Assembly (NCBI RefSeq): GCF_007362955.1
Contig: NZ_CP041696.1
Location: 4,774,001 to 4,838,000 of the forward strand
DNA: 64,000 nucleotides
Origin: Lysinibacillus fusiformis
GTDB taxonomy: Bacteria; Bacillota; Bacilli; Bacillales_A; Planococcaceae
Direction of reading: 5' to 3'
The notes beneath the pieces were generated by a model. The model saw only the letters and a list, made by a program, of their open reading frames with translations, ran no database searches and was not told where the DNA came from. Of the stretch, positions 52,364-61,028 are shown in pieces. A program made the position numbers and the translations under genes. Each line of letters starts with the position of its first letter. Position 1 is the first letter of the stretch.

Positions 52364-52555
52364 CTACACAAACACAAAAACAACAAAATAAACTAATGCT
52401 GTAGGAACTGCGTAAGAAGATATACCCTTTAAACTCCATTTTTCTTCATCAAGTGACCAAAGAAAAATAAACAATGTTATCATGGTAATCCCAAAAGCGC
52501 TCATAATAATATTTAATAATCCAATAACCCCCATCCCCTTTTCTAGCCTTAACAT
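52364..52555 (-). CDS. small membrane protein, 63 aa
   Basis: Two hydrophobic helices (IGLLNIIMSAFGITMITLFI and VPTALVYFVVFVFV) separated by a charged loop WSLDEEKWSLKG. The frame starts MLRLEKGMGV at 52555. A start at the internal ATG (MGV) after AAAAGGGG is better. Family not recognised. Confidence 0.45.
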   Translation of the reverse strand: MLRLEKGMGVIGLLNIIMSAFGITMITLFIFLWSLDEEKWSLKGISSYAVPTALVYFVVFVFV

Positions 52556-52579
52556 TTACATTAATATATTCTTCATGCA

Positions 52580-52792
52580 TTAAGCCCATGCTAACCGCTT
52601 GGCTGTTTCATCAATTAATGCATTGCGTTTACGTAGAACCTTATTGCGCGACATATACAAACGATTCACGATAATTAACCAATCTTCACTTATGCCACTT
52701 GGATTCCAGTACTGCATATCGACGATAGTTTTTAAAGCATCTTCAGCAGGATTTGCACCCGATTGTGATCGTTCCAATTCACGATGCTGCAC
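52580..52792 (-). pseudogene. 5'-truncated phage-like gene
   Basis: A 70-codon frame rich in charged residues (HRELERSQSGANPAEDALKT, then DWLIIVNRLYMSRNKVLRKR). It has no ribosome site and a TGA just upstream, so it is the end of a longer gene. The sequence next to it (52800-52860) carries GGGGCTAA-type repeats and the near-palindrome TTGATAAATCAA, both reminiscent of element ends. Family not recognised. Confidence 0.4.
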
Positions 52793-52924
52793 ACGTCAGC
52801 AGAAGTTTAAAAATCGGAAATGGGACTAAAAATGGGGCTAATTAGTTTAAGAAACCTTATAAACGTTGATAAATCAATACTTTTATCATTTCTTTAATGT
52901 TACACGGACTTATTCATTTACATT

Positions 52925-52961
52925 AAAAAAACCGCGAACTTCTCAGAGCACGCGGTTTTTT
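52925..52961 (-). terminator. terminator of the AbiEii-like gene
   Basis: AACCGCG and CGCGGTT arms with A- and T-runs on both sides, eight bases beyond the stop. Confidence 0.85.
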
Positions 52962-52968
52962 CATTTTC

Positions 52969-53841
52969 TCATTGCCAAACATATAGTTCATTATCCCAAC
53001 TTTTAAAGAATTCACCTTCCTCAACAATTACATTATAAATAGGTAATAAAAGTATTTGTAAACGCTTTATGACTTCTTCAAATTGTAGCGACGTTGGACC
53101 AAAATACACTTGCCATTCTTTAGTTTTTTCCATATCTGCATAAAATAGCGGATGATGTTTTTCTATTATTGTTCTATGGTTATCAAATGTTTCGGAGATA
53201 GCTTCTTGTAATAATCGCCCTTCAATTTTTTGCGTATTTGACAATAGATAAATATCATAAAAATCTTTCATTAGGCAATCCGGAGCTACACAACTAGTCA
53301 TTTTTTCAAACTTTTCAGCAATAATTAAGGCTGTTGGATACGCTAAAATCATTGGTGATGCCATTTCCAATAACGAAGGAAACACTATTTTTTTAGGAGT
53401 CGATAAAAGACTATCCCAAAAGCTAATTCTTACTTGTATGTATGCTTTAGTTTGATCGAGTGTAACAGGAATACTGATTTGAAACTCTTCATTTTTCATG
53501 GTAATCACTAATTCATCTTCTAGAAAACGAATCCCGTCTTCGTGGAATTGAATTGAACAAATGTCCATAAAAGTTCGTTTCACAGTACTTACATCCTCAG
53601 GCATTTGTTTTGCCACCAAAGAAATCTCTCCAGATGATTTTACTGCGCCATTTGTTAATGAATATAATAAAAGATGATCTTTTAGCAAAAATCTTTCTTG
53701 ATATGCGGATACTGATAGTCGATATAACAATCTTTCTTGAAAATAAAGCCCTAGCAATGCTTCAAGGCTTTCTCCTTTTTCAGCGGCCACTTTTTTTAAA
53801 TGCTCTAATACATTCCTTGAAATAGTTTTCACATTGTCCAT
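52969..53841 (-). CDS. AbiEii/AbiGii-like nucleotidyltransferase-fold protein, degenerate
   Basis: A 290-residue protein that follows AbiEii-type toxins across its length: an N-terminal helix (ISRNVLEHLKKVAAEKGESL), LLYRLSVSAYQERFLLKDHL, and a central TALIIAEKFEKMTSCVAPDC-DFYDIYLL block corresponding to the family's EKL-x-A-R-x-KD-x-YD region. The nucleotidyltransferase core expected as KGG...RxTxDIDL reads KDHLLLYSLTNGAVKSSGEI instead, so both acidic metal ligands and the glycine pair appear lost. No AbiEi antitoxin is adjacent. ATG at 53841 after GGTGGAGCTGGAAG. Probably a non-catalytic descendant. Confidence 0.68.
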   Translation of the reverse strand: MDNVKTISRNVLEHLKKVAAEKGESLEALLGLYFQERLLYRLSVSAYQERFLLKDHLLLYSLTNGAVKSSGEISLVAKQMPEDVSTVKRTFMDICSIQFHEDGIRFLEDELVITMKNEEFQISIPVTLDQTKAYIQVRISFWDSLLSTPKKIVFPSLLEMASPMILAYPTALIIAEKFEKMTSCVAPDCLMKDFYDIYLLSNTQKIEGRLLQEAISETFDNHRTIIEKHHPLFYADMEKTKEWQVYFGPTSLQFEEVIKRLQILLLPIYNVIVEEGEFFKSWDNELYVWQ

Positions 53842-54291
53842 CTTCCAGCTCCACCTTTATATAATTTTCTCTAGAATTTTTATTATACATATCAATAATT
53901 TGATTTTTTCTAAAATTCTATAACCTATTATTGCTTAAATTTCAAAACGAGTAAACGGTAATATAAACCAACGTTTTTTTGCTAACTAAGGTTGAAACAG
54001 CAAGGTAAAATCATGGTCAGTCGTTAGTTGAAATTCACGGACAAATACCCTATAACTGAGCAAAGAATTTTTGGTGAGAGGCGATTCACAAAAAAGCAAG
54101 TGCTATTTTTCGTGAAATTTCAAAACCGAATCTTAGTGAAAAACAATGTATTGTTAATCATTTCAAAGTACTAGAAATAACGATAATTTAGTATTTTAAT
54201 TCCGTCATACAAAGTTTTTTAATCACCAACAGAGTAATTAGAACAAAATGTATATTAATTTCGTTCTATGCATAAAGGGAGGGGTTCATAA
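53842..54291. other. intergenic stretch with a possible gene tail
   Basis: On the plus strand codons around 54095-54190 read SAIFREISKPNLSEKQ then a stop, with no start. Otherwise AT-rich, with no hairpin of note. The right end (GGGAGGGGTTCATAA) is the ribosome site of the 54292 gene. Confidence 0.35.
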
Positions 54292-54729
54292 TTGCGTAAG
54301 ATTATTAAATGGGCTACTACATGCATCATTTTGTTTTGCATATATTTAATATACAATCATTTCACTTATGATTTTAACTACACTAACGGTGAAAAAGACG
54401 GTAAATTAGTTACTTCACCGAATGGGACATACTCAGCACAAGTTTATTATCAAAATTATGGTGGAGCAGCAGGTGGAGTTAATATCTTTGTAAATATCAC
54501 TTTTCATTTAGAAGATAATGTTGAGCGCACAATTTACTTTAGTGATGCAAAATCAAAAGTCCAGTTGAACTGGCTCGAAGAGGAAGTTCTTGCTATCACG
54601 AATTATGATGAATATGCTAATCGAAGTGTGGCATTAAAAGTTGGGAAAGAAATTTATGATGAAGAAGGTGGAGCTTGCAGTACATATAAAATCAAAAAGA
54701 ATTATGTATGTTACAGTAAGAATTCATAG
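54292..54729 (+). CDS. DUF5412-like membrane-anchored protein
   Basis: A 145-residue protein with an N-terminal anchor (WATTCIILFCIYLIYNHF) and an exported domain bearing SPNGTYSAQVYYQNYGGAAG and IYFSDAKSKVQLNWLEEEV, the conserved pattern of DUF5412. It starts with a TTG at 54292 after GGGAGGGGTTCATAA. There is a Cys pair near the C terminus (GACSTYKIKKNYVCY). No neighbours suggest a role. Function unknown. Confidence 0.72.
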   Translation: MRKIIKWATTCIILFCIYLIYNHFTYDFNYTNGEKDGKLVTSPNGTYSAQVYYQNYGGAAGGVNIFVNITFHLEDNVERTIYFSDAKSKVQLNWLEEEVLAITNYDEYANRSVALKVGKEIYDEEGGACSTYKIKKNYVCYSKNS

Positions 54730-55376
54730 AGTAGACTTAATAAAAGCTTGTGAAACTATTAATATCATCGTGATTTAACATAGCACTGTTCGTGGTGCAT
54801 CATAGACAACTAAAAAGCATCCCTCAGTTTAGAAAACAACTTAGTGATGTTTTTATCAGTTAATTTACTTTATGTTATTTTCGATTTTCCATATAATTAG
54901 ACAAGGGGCAGCCTCGCTATTCGCGAAGCCACCCCTTTAGTATTTAATAGGTAACATTTTTGTAATTGTAAAGTCTCAACCCAATCATCTGGGGAATATT
55001 ATCTAGAAACGTCATTGTTTCATTACCGCGGTAAAATTCCACTGTGTGCCTTCTAACTTAAGCAACGCAAACCCAACCTTCTTTTGCGTCCTTGCAGCCC
55101 CAAAGCATGCGCCAGTGTGAATAAGTATCCTAAAAAACAAAAAGCAGAATGCCAGTTTACAGAAATTCGCTACCTAAAATAGCACGATATTTATTATAGC
55201 ATAGTATTGAATAATTGTAAAATCATTTTTTAAAATGCTTCTAAGAGCTTCTAAAATTCTTCTGACGTTGTTGCTTTCTCCGTATCCAATCTACTTAATT
55301 GCCCATTCAAATAGGCGGAGCATCACTTTATTTTTCATATTGTATACCCACCTTTCCAAGTCTCACAACTTCACAG
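54730..55376. other. intergenic stretch with hairpin and gene remnant
   Basis: A GC-rich hairpin (AAGGGGCAGCCTCGC with GCGAAGCCACCCCTT) lies at 54903-54938. Minus-strand codons at about 54950-55060 read TVEFYRGNETMTFLDNIPQM then a stop, the decayed end of some gene. Nothing else was recognised. Confidence 0.4.
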
Positions 55377-56165
55377 TTATGCCTCAAGGACGCCATAATG
55401 AAATTTCGCCGTTACCCTCGTTAACTGTTGAAAACCGTATTGCTCAAACCATTCCGAGCGAAAATGCGCTTTCAATACGACACGCTTTTTAGCGACACGT
55501 CTTGCTTCTTTTATCCAGTCATCTGTTAATGCTAGGTGCTCTCCAGCGGATCGTAATGCGTCAAAATTAGTAGCCTCTTCAATGACTTCCTCAAACATCG
55601 GATCCATGTACACGACATCGAAAGCATTATCTGGTAATGATTTCAAATAAGTGACTGCTTCCATCTGTACGACTTCTATTTGTTGCATACAAGCTGTTAG
55701 TGGCAACTCAGACGTATCATATGTCTGCATTCCTCGCTCCACTATAAAGGCTACGTTTGGATTGGCTTCAAGCCCGATTACACGGCCACTTTCTCCAACT
55801 GTGTATGCCGCAAGCATTGCATCAGCAGCAAGACCAAGTGTACAATCTAGTACTGAATCTCCTGTTACAAGCTGCGTCGCCTCCAAAAACGGTTCAGCCT
55901 CCCCACGCGCCACACGCTTCAATCGAAAAGCTGCGGAATTTGGATGAAAGAAAAATGGTTCACTCGCCCCAAAAGCATAATAATCATAGCGATTTTTCCC
56001 CGCAACAATAACATTGGCCTGCATTTCCTGCGATATCTTTCGCACTGATCGCTTTTTTCGAGGTTCAAACGAAATATTTAATTTTTTGCACGCAAAAGCA
56101 GCGAGCGCCATCGACAAGTCGTCTGGTCTGCCCGCTGTAGTGACAATTGTTGTTATTTCTCGCAT
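55377..56165 (-). CDS. class I SAM-dependent methyltransferase (YpiP/RsmJ-like)
   Basis: A 262-residue methyltransferase. VLDCTLGLAADAMLAAY is motif I, VIGLEANPN motif II, and DVVYMDPMFEE the D-P-P-like catalytic loop (DPM here) found in RsmJ-type rRNA methyltransferases. It corresponds to YpiP of B. subtilis as I recall it. The start overlaps the end of brxA by 13 bases, so the two are cotranscribed. N-terminal residues (REITTIVTTAGRPDDLSMAL) are typical of the group. An rRNA or DNA base substrate is likely but unproven. Confidence 0.8.
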   Translation of the reverse strand: MREITTIVTTAGRPDDLSMALAAFACKKLNISFEPRKKRSVRKISQEMQANVIVAGKNRYDYYAFGASEPFFFHPNSAAFRLKRVARGEAEPFLEATQLVTGDSVLDCTLGLAADAMLAAYTVGESGRVIGLEANPNVAFIVERGMQTYDTSELPLTACMQQIEVVQMEAVTYLKSLPDNAFDVVYMDPMFEEVIEEATNFDALRSAGEHLALTDDWIKEARRVAKKRVVLKAHFRSEWFEQYGFQQLTRVTAKFHYGVLEA

Positions 56166-56584
56166 GTTTGCTCTAAAACGCCCGTTAAATGCGCGGTAAT
56201 TTGTTCCACAGGGAAACCTTCAATTTGCTCACGTGGAATAAAGTAGGCTAATTCGCCATCTTTTAAAATTGCCATTGATGGTGAGCTCGGTGGGACATCC
56301 TCAAAAAAACCACGCATAGCTGCAGTCGCTTCAGGATCTTGTCCTGCAAACACCGTAACTAAATTATCCGGCTTCACTGCCGCTACCGCTTCACGCGCAG
56401 CAGGTCGTGCTAGTCCAGCTGCACAGCCACACACGGAGTTAATAACCACTAATGACGTGCCCTTCGCCTCTGCCATAAATTCATTCACTGCATCAACGGT
56501 AGTAAGCTCACTAAAACCTGCCTCCACTAACTCCTCACGCATTGGTTTTACTACTTGCTTCATATATTCATCGTAAGCGTTCAT
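56153..56584 (-). CDS. brxA: bacilliredoxin BrxA/BrxB family
   Basis: A 143-residue thioredoxin-fold protein of the YphP/YqiW group, which removes bacillithiol from S-bacillithiolated proteins. The active site is CGC in INSVCGCAAGLARPAAR. The motif FAGQDPEATAAMRGFF is also conserved. The ATG at 56584 follows GAGGGTAAAAAG. The open frame extends ten codons upstream without a better site. Position next to the ypiP-like gene suggests YphP (BrxA) rather than YqiW (BrxB), but the choice is by context only. Confidence 0.9.
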   Translation of the reverse strand: MNAYDEYMKQVVKPMREELVEAGFSELTTVDAVNEFMAEAKGTSLVVINSVCGCAAGLARPAAREAVAAVKPDNLVTVFAGQDPEATAAMRGFFEDVPPSSPSMAILKDGELAYFIPREQIEGFPVEQITAHLTGVLEQTCEK

Positions 56585-56784
56585 CTTTTTACCCTCTTTC
56601 ATATGTATTCGCAAAGCCTATTATAACAAGGTTTTTTGCATTAGTATAATATTTGGATTTCATCATTATTCACATACATTCGAATTTCCGGTTGCTTTTT
56701 TGTTGCTTTGGTTGCTAAAAAACATTAAAAATATCCTAATATCTAAATTTGCATATTACGGATTCAAAAGAGTTCAAATAAAAA

Positions 56785-56812
56785 AGCCATATCTCGTTAA
56801 AGAGATACGGCT
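56785..56812 (-). terminator. terminator of the FokI-like nuclease operon
   Basis: AGCCATATCTC and GAGATACGGCT pair over 11 positions (one mismatch). A run of six T follows on the minus strand. It lies 33 bases beyond the stop of the 144-residue gene. Confidence 0.8.
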
Positions 56813-56845
56813 ATAATCCTGCTAGTGTCTAACATATTATAAATC

Positions 56846-57280
56846 CTAATATACTACATCTGCAAGATGAATATTTTGGTCAATCTTTAAAGTTATATTG
56901 TAATCTTGCCAAAAAGCATTATTATTATTAGTTATTATTTTCCCATCCTTTAATGATTCTTTAATTTCATTTCTGAACCTTCCTAAACCTAGATTCTTAT
57001 ACCTATTTAATCTTGGTGGTAACCATTCTACATTTGAGAAGTTAATTAGAAATGAATCTGGAATAAAACTTTCATAACTATTTTTATTAAGTTCTGTAAT
57101 TATTCCATTTTCAATTCGAATTGTGATAAGAAAGTCTTCATAAAAAGAAATGCTTAATTCGAAGTAATCTTTTTTTAATAGAAATTTATTATTTACCATT
57201 CTTTTAATCGTTTGTTCAATATTTATGATAAATATTTTTTCATAATCATCTACTGCAGAGGTTCTTATATGATAATCCAT
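56846..57280 (-). CDS. 144-residue partner of the FokI-like protein
   Basis: A soluble protein starting MDYHIRTSAVDDYEKIFIIN and containing a mixed segment ELSISFYEDFLITIRIENGI and SFLINFSNVEWLPPRLNRYK. No catalytic motif, signal peptide or membrane helix was recognised. It begins three bases after the nuclease gene's stop (TGA ACA ATG) with AGAGGGG as ribosome site, so it is translated from the same message. It has the low-GC codon use of its partner. By position it could be an inhibitor or immunity subunit, a target-recognition subunit, or an accessory effector. None of these is proven. Confidence 0.7.
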   Translation of the reverse strand: MDYHIRTSAVDDYEKIFIINIEQTIKRMVNNKFLLKKDYFELSISFYEDFLITIRIENGIITELNKNSYESFIPDSFLINFSNVEWLPPRLNRYKNLGLGRFRNEIKESLKDGKIITNNNNAFWQDYNITLKIDQNIHLADVVY

Positions 57281-57283
57281 TGT

Positions 57284-59878
57284 TCATCCCCTCTTTGAAA
57301 GTTCTTTAACTACATCCTTTGTTACCTTAAAAGTATCAAGCTCTGAATAATCAGCAAGATCTTTGTCCAATGCTTGTTCCATAACCTCTTTTATATCATC
57401 TATATCAATAACCAATTTATCTGTTATTAGTGTTTTATATACCGCATCCATAAAAATGTTTCTAGAATTATGAATTTGTCGATAATTTTTTCTATATTCC
57501 GAATGTAAGAATGTTAACACTTCGATAGGAAAAAAGATTGGCCTTGTGTCATAATTCTCAGGCAGCTTTCTATAAAAATGACTTGCCATAGTTTCATAAT
57601 TATTACTATTAAAATTATTAGAAATAAATATATGTGCACTTAGCTGTTTAATATTACTAAATTTTGTAATGTATTTTATTTGATTTAACATTTCAACGTA
57701 ATCATAAGCTTTCCTTTGCTCACCTTTACCTAAGTCATATCCTTTAGTATTCTTATTTAATTTACAGTCATAAGAAAAGACATATTGTTTCTTTTGTTCT
57801 TCAGCACCTTGTACTGTATATGTTAAAGCGAAAATCCCTTCAGGCACCTCTTTTCCTGACATTTTTTTACCCCATTTTTCAGCATTCGGAAAAATATCTT
57901 TTATAATATTAAATACATCATCCTCAAAATCTGAAGGTGAATATTTGTCCCCAATTAATTCTGGTTCCGGTAAATTTTCTAATAAATCAAATGATTTTCC
58001 TGCAACACTTGATAAATAAGATTTTGCTCGATGTTCTATAGAGGCATAAATCTTGCCAAAGAAATTCTTTGGTTCTTCCATGTTATAAACTCTGCCAAAA
58101 CTAATCGGAAAAATACAATTATTATTATATTTATCTAAATATTTCTCAAGAACCCCAACAAATACTATTACTGTAGGTGTCAAAGTACGATTTATTTTGT
58201 CAAGAACGCTGTTGGATATTGCTCCTTGTTGAATAAGTATTTGTAATGATTCGTTAGTTTGTTTGTTATCTAAATTAATGAATTTATACTTATTTTTATT
58301 ATATGCTTTTTCTGTATCCTTACTTAATTCCCACTCTGTTTCATTACAAAATGAATCAATAAGTTCCTTCACAAATGATCTAACAGTGTCTAATGAGATA
58401 TTTAGTGAGTTATATTCACTTATTTTCAGCTCAGTATTACCGCAACTTGGACATTCTAGTGAATCAATGGACGTATCATCTGTATAATCACACTCTGGAT
58501 TTTTACACGAGATACTTTTTTCTGGTTCTTCAAAAACAATCTTATCCACTATTAATTCATTAAAAATTTCTTGTTCTATTACTGTAAAATCTTTTTTTGT
58601 TGAAAGAGTCATCAGATAATCTGTCAAGTCAGCTTTTCCAGCCACAAATTTAGAATTTGAAATTAATTTATTTAACGGTATTCCAAACTTCAAAAAAAAC
58701 TTCTCTTCGATTTCTTCTTTTATTTTTGGTTCGATGCCACTATCATCTAACGAAAACATAATATTCCCTTCTTCTAATATTGTTGACCTAATAGTTCTAC
58801 TTACTTTTGATGTTTTAAAAGCTAAGCTCTCTATATCTTTAATACTTTCTAAATCAATACACTCTCTTGTATGTGCATCTTTTACTGATGGTAAAACATC
58901 CCCATTTTCCAATTGAAAAATTAGACCTGGTGAATTAACTAAAGGGCTACTTCTGAAAACAATTTTGTTAACAATAAAATCCTCAACTTCTTGTCCATTG
59001 GGTGATATCCCCTCTAAAATAGCTCCTTTAACTTCCTCTGGTTGATATTGATTAAATAATTCTGGCTTAATCTCACTTAGTGTAGTTTCAAATGTTTTTT
59101 CTATATACTTCTTAATTCCTGTTTTTTCTTTCTGAAATTTTGATCTAATTTCCAAAACACCAGCTGTAATATCGATTTGGAACATAATTGGTGCTACTTC
59201 TTTATTTCTAAACGGTTCATCAAAATCCGGCCTTGTGACGTCATTTATTTGTCTATAAACCATTACCACTAGCTTATTTTTTTCATTAGTGGCGTATGAA
59301 TATACATTATAGAAATTCTCTTTATTTGAATTCGAGTGCATATCGTCTTCAAAATCCTTTTTATACTCAGTAGGAATTTTTCTGCTTTTTTCAAAATTAA
59401 CTTTCTTATTTAATAAGAACTGAATTCCTGTACCCTTACTATCCCAATTATGCCAAGTATAAATTTCATTAATATGAGATTGTTTTTCATTCAGCATCTG
59501 ATATAACTGACATATTTGAGAGTTCTCATAAATTTTTTCATATTTTTCAGCTACTGAATTATAATATCTTATAATTGTTTTTTTCTTTCTACTTGAAAAT
59601 TCTCGTAAGATAATAATCTCTTTTTGTCCATCAGATGAAATTATACTAAAGCAATTTACTTTTTCATCCTTTTTGCTACCAGTTAAATCAACTCCTAACA
59701 AAATACCTATTTCTTCCAATTCAGAAAGTGGTAAACTATTAAGAATTTGGTTAAATTTAATCTGTAGTTGAGCAGTAGACAGATCAAGAATTTTATCAAT
59801 CGAAACTCCGGCACGTCTCCAAAATTTCAGATCAAATTTTTCTGGATTTTCAATATCGACATTTATAGACACTAGCAT
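57284..59878 (-). CDS. 864-residue protein with zinc ribbon and C-terminal FokI-like nuclease domain
   Basis: Residues 1-450 are unassigned (mixed alpha/beta, LEIRSKFQKEKTGIKKYIEK near 242-261). A four-Cys zinc ribbon occupies 458-479 (C458 and C463 in SCKNPECDYT, C476 and C479 in ECPSCGN). Residues about 645-835 resemble the FokI cleavage domain: VPEGIFAL (P679, E680) stands for PDG, SYDCKLN (D704, K706) for the VDTK catalytic pair, and GYDLGKGEQRKAYDYVEM parallels GYNLPIGQADEMQRYVEE. HIFISNNFNSNNYETM and FFPIEVLTF continue the match. The gene lies beyond the prophage endolysin, cotranscribed with the 144-residue gene. A defence role is inferred. ATG follows AAAGGGTGT. Confidence 0.78.
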   Translation of the reverse strand: MLVSINVDIENPEKFDLKFWRRAGVSIDKILDLSTAQLQIKFNQILNSLPLSELEEIGILLGVDLTGSKKDEKVNCFSIISSDGQKEIIILREFSSRKKKTIIRYYNSVAEKYEKIYENSQICQLYQMLNEKQSHINEIYTWHNWDSKGTGIQFLLNKKVNFEKSRKIPTEYKKDFEDDMHSNSNKENFYNVYSYATNEKNKLVVMVYRQINDVTRPDFDEPFRNKEVAPIMFQIDITAGVLEIRSKFQKEKTGIKKYIEKTFETTLSEIKPELFNQYQPEEVKGAILEGISPNGQEVEDFIVNKIVFRSSPLVNSPGLIFQLENGDVLPSVKDAHTRECIDLESIKDIESLAFKTSKVSRTIRSTILEEGNIMFSLDDSGIEPKIKEEIEEKFFLKFGIPLNKLISNSKFVAGKADLTDYLMTLSTKKDFTVIEQEIFNELIVDKIVFEEPEKSISCKNPECDYTDDTSIDSLECPSCGNTELKISEYNSLNISLDTVRSFVKELIDSFCNETEWELSKDTEKAYNKNKYKFINLDNKQTNESLQILIQQGAISNSVLDKINRTLTPTVIVFVGVLEKYLDKYNNNCIFPISFGRVYNMEEPKNFFGKIYASIEHRAKSYLSSVAGKSFDLLENLPEPELIGDKYSPSDFEDDVFNIIKDIFPNAEKWGKKMSGKEVPEGIFALTYTVQGAEEQKKQYVFSYDCKLNKNTKGYDLGKGEQRKAYDYVEMLNQIKYITKFSNIKQLSAHIFISNNFNSNNYETMASHFYRKLPENYDTRPIFFPIEVLTFLHSEYRKNYRQIHNSRNIFMDAVYKTLITDKLVIDIDDIKEVMEQALDKDLADYSELDTFKVTKDVVKELSKRG

Positions 59879-60077
59879 ACACCCTTTTTAGCTTTTTTCT
59901 TTATTCTCAACTTTTCTAGGTGGTAAATCAATCCTTTTTTACTATTTGTCTATTTAAATTTCATCTAATTACCAGTTTATCAGAACAGATGTTCCATTTC
60001 AATTAATTTTAACGATAAGCAAAAGCAATAAAAAACAAATAATGCAAGCTTTACTATTTAATACAGGTCCCTAGTAT

Positions 60078-60761
60078 TTACAACGTTCGTTTCATAACAG
60101 AAATAACTAACCCTAATGCCTCACTATCTGTCATACGATCAACACGACCGCTATGGTCCACTTTCATGATGCCACGTTTATGCGTCTCTTTTAATAGATC
60201 CTTTAAATCTTGTTTAGCTGTTGATGTTAACGTGTTTGTCACTTGTGGTTCCTCCTTTGGTTGTGTAATTGGTACGGGCTTCATTGCTTGCTCAATCCGT
60301 TTCAAGAAGCTATTCCAACGTCCCTCTGCTCTGATACGGTGAGGACAATTTTTCTTTGACCAATCGTAGTGTTGTTTTACTCGTTCAATGCCCCACCCAA
60401 ATTCCTTGAGCAACTTAGCAATGTACTGAACAGCATTTTCTTCAGCTGCAGCATAACGAGGACCGCCACTTTTGCTGTAGCAGATTTCAACACCAATTGT
60501 TTTCATATTCCCTGTTCCTTTACCATCCCCACAATGCCATGCGTTACGGTTGAAAGGAATGCCTTGAATTACTTCGATATCGTCAATAGCAATGTGATAG
60601 GATACCTCGTTGTTATTACTTAACATGTATTTAATTTCATTCGCTGCTGATGCATCATTGGCTGTGTTGTGTACAGTGATATACTGTGGAATCATCGTGT
60701 ATAGAGCTTTGATTCCATACTTGCTGGATGGTAATAAATTTTGCTTGAATGCGTAAGCCAT
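60078..60761 (-). CDS. phage endolysin, N-acetylmuramoyl-L-alanine amidase
   Basis: A 227-residue zinc amidase of the Amidase_2 (PGRP-like) family that cuts the bond between muramic acid and the peptide stem at host lysis. Zinc ligands are His31 in YITVHNTAND, the His in NAWHCGDGKG and the Cys/His region NCPHRI. The C-terminal part (LKDLLKETHKRGIMKVDHSG) resembles a wall-binding helix-turn region of CwlA-like lysins. It begins one base before the holin stop, and holin and lysin are translationally coupled. It is the last phage structural or lysis gene before the cargo pair. Confidence 0.9.
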   Translation of the reverse strand: MAYAFKQNLLPSSKYGIKALYTMIPQYITVHNTANDASAANEIKYMLSNNNEVSYHIAIDDIEVIQGIPFNRNAWHCGDGKGTGNMKTIGVEICYSKSGGPRYAAAEENAVQYIAKLLKEFGWGIERVKQHYDWSKKNCPHRIRAEGRWNSFLKRIEQAMKPVPITQPKEEPQVTNTLTSTAKQDLKDLLKETHKRGIMKVDHSGRVDRMTDSEALGLVISVMKRTL

Positions 60762-61027
60762 TACAGCTCACCTTCTTTTTTAGCCGCCTTTAATAAATCG
60801 AACGTGCCTGATGCTGTTAGCCCTGCAATAAATCCAGCTATCAACATGACGTACACTGGATACTCTGATAACGGCCAGAACACAAGACCAATAAAAATAC
60901 CAATCACAACTGACGTGATTGGCATGTACTGAGTGTTAATTTTAAATGTGTTTTTAAGCACCTCCGAAACTGCTAAAACGATAGCAACGATTGTCATTGC
61001 AATGATAAAAATGTTTGTTAAATCCAT
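60761..61027 (-). CDS. phage holin
   Basis: An 88-residue protein with two membrane helices (IFIIAMTIVAIVLAVSEVL and PVYVMLIAGFIAGLTASGTF) plus a middle hydrophobic segment, and a basic C-terminal tail KAAKKEGEL. This is the layout of holins that open the membrane for the endolysin. The start is the ATG at 61027 behind AAGGAG. It follows the XhlA-like gene stop by one base and overlaps the endolysin start. Confidence 0.87.
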   Translation of the reverse strand: MDLTNIFIIAMTIVAIVLAVSEVLKNTFKINTQYMPITSVVIGIFIGLVFWPLSEYPVYVMLIAGFIAGLTASGTFDLLKAAKKEGEL

Positions 61028-61028
61028 A

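Noticed and set aside
57284-59878. Reading the 864-residue protein as a phage structural protein
   Set aside because: It lies outside the tail-lysis order, carries a zinc ribbon and a nuclease-like domain, and has lower GC than the phage genes.
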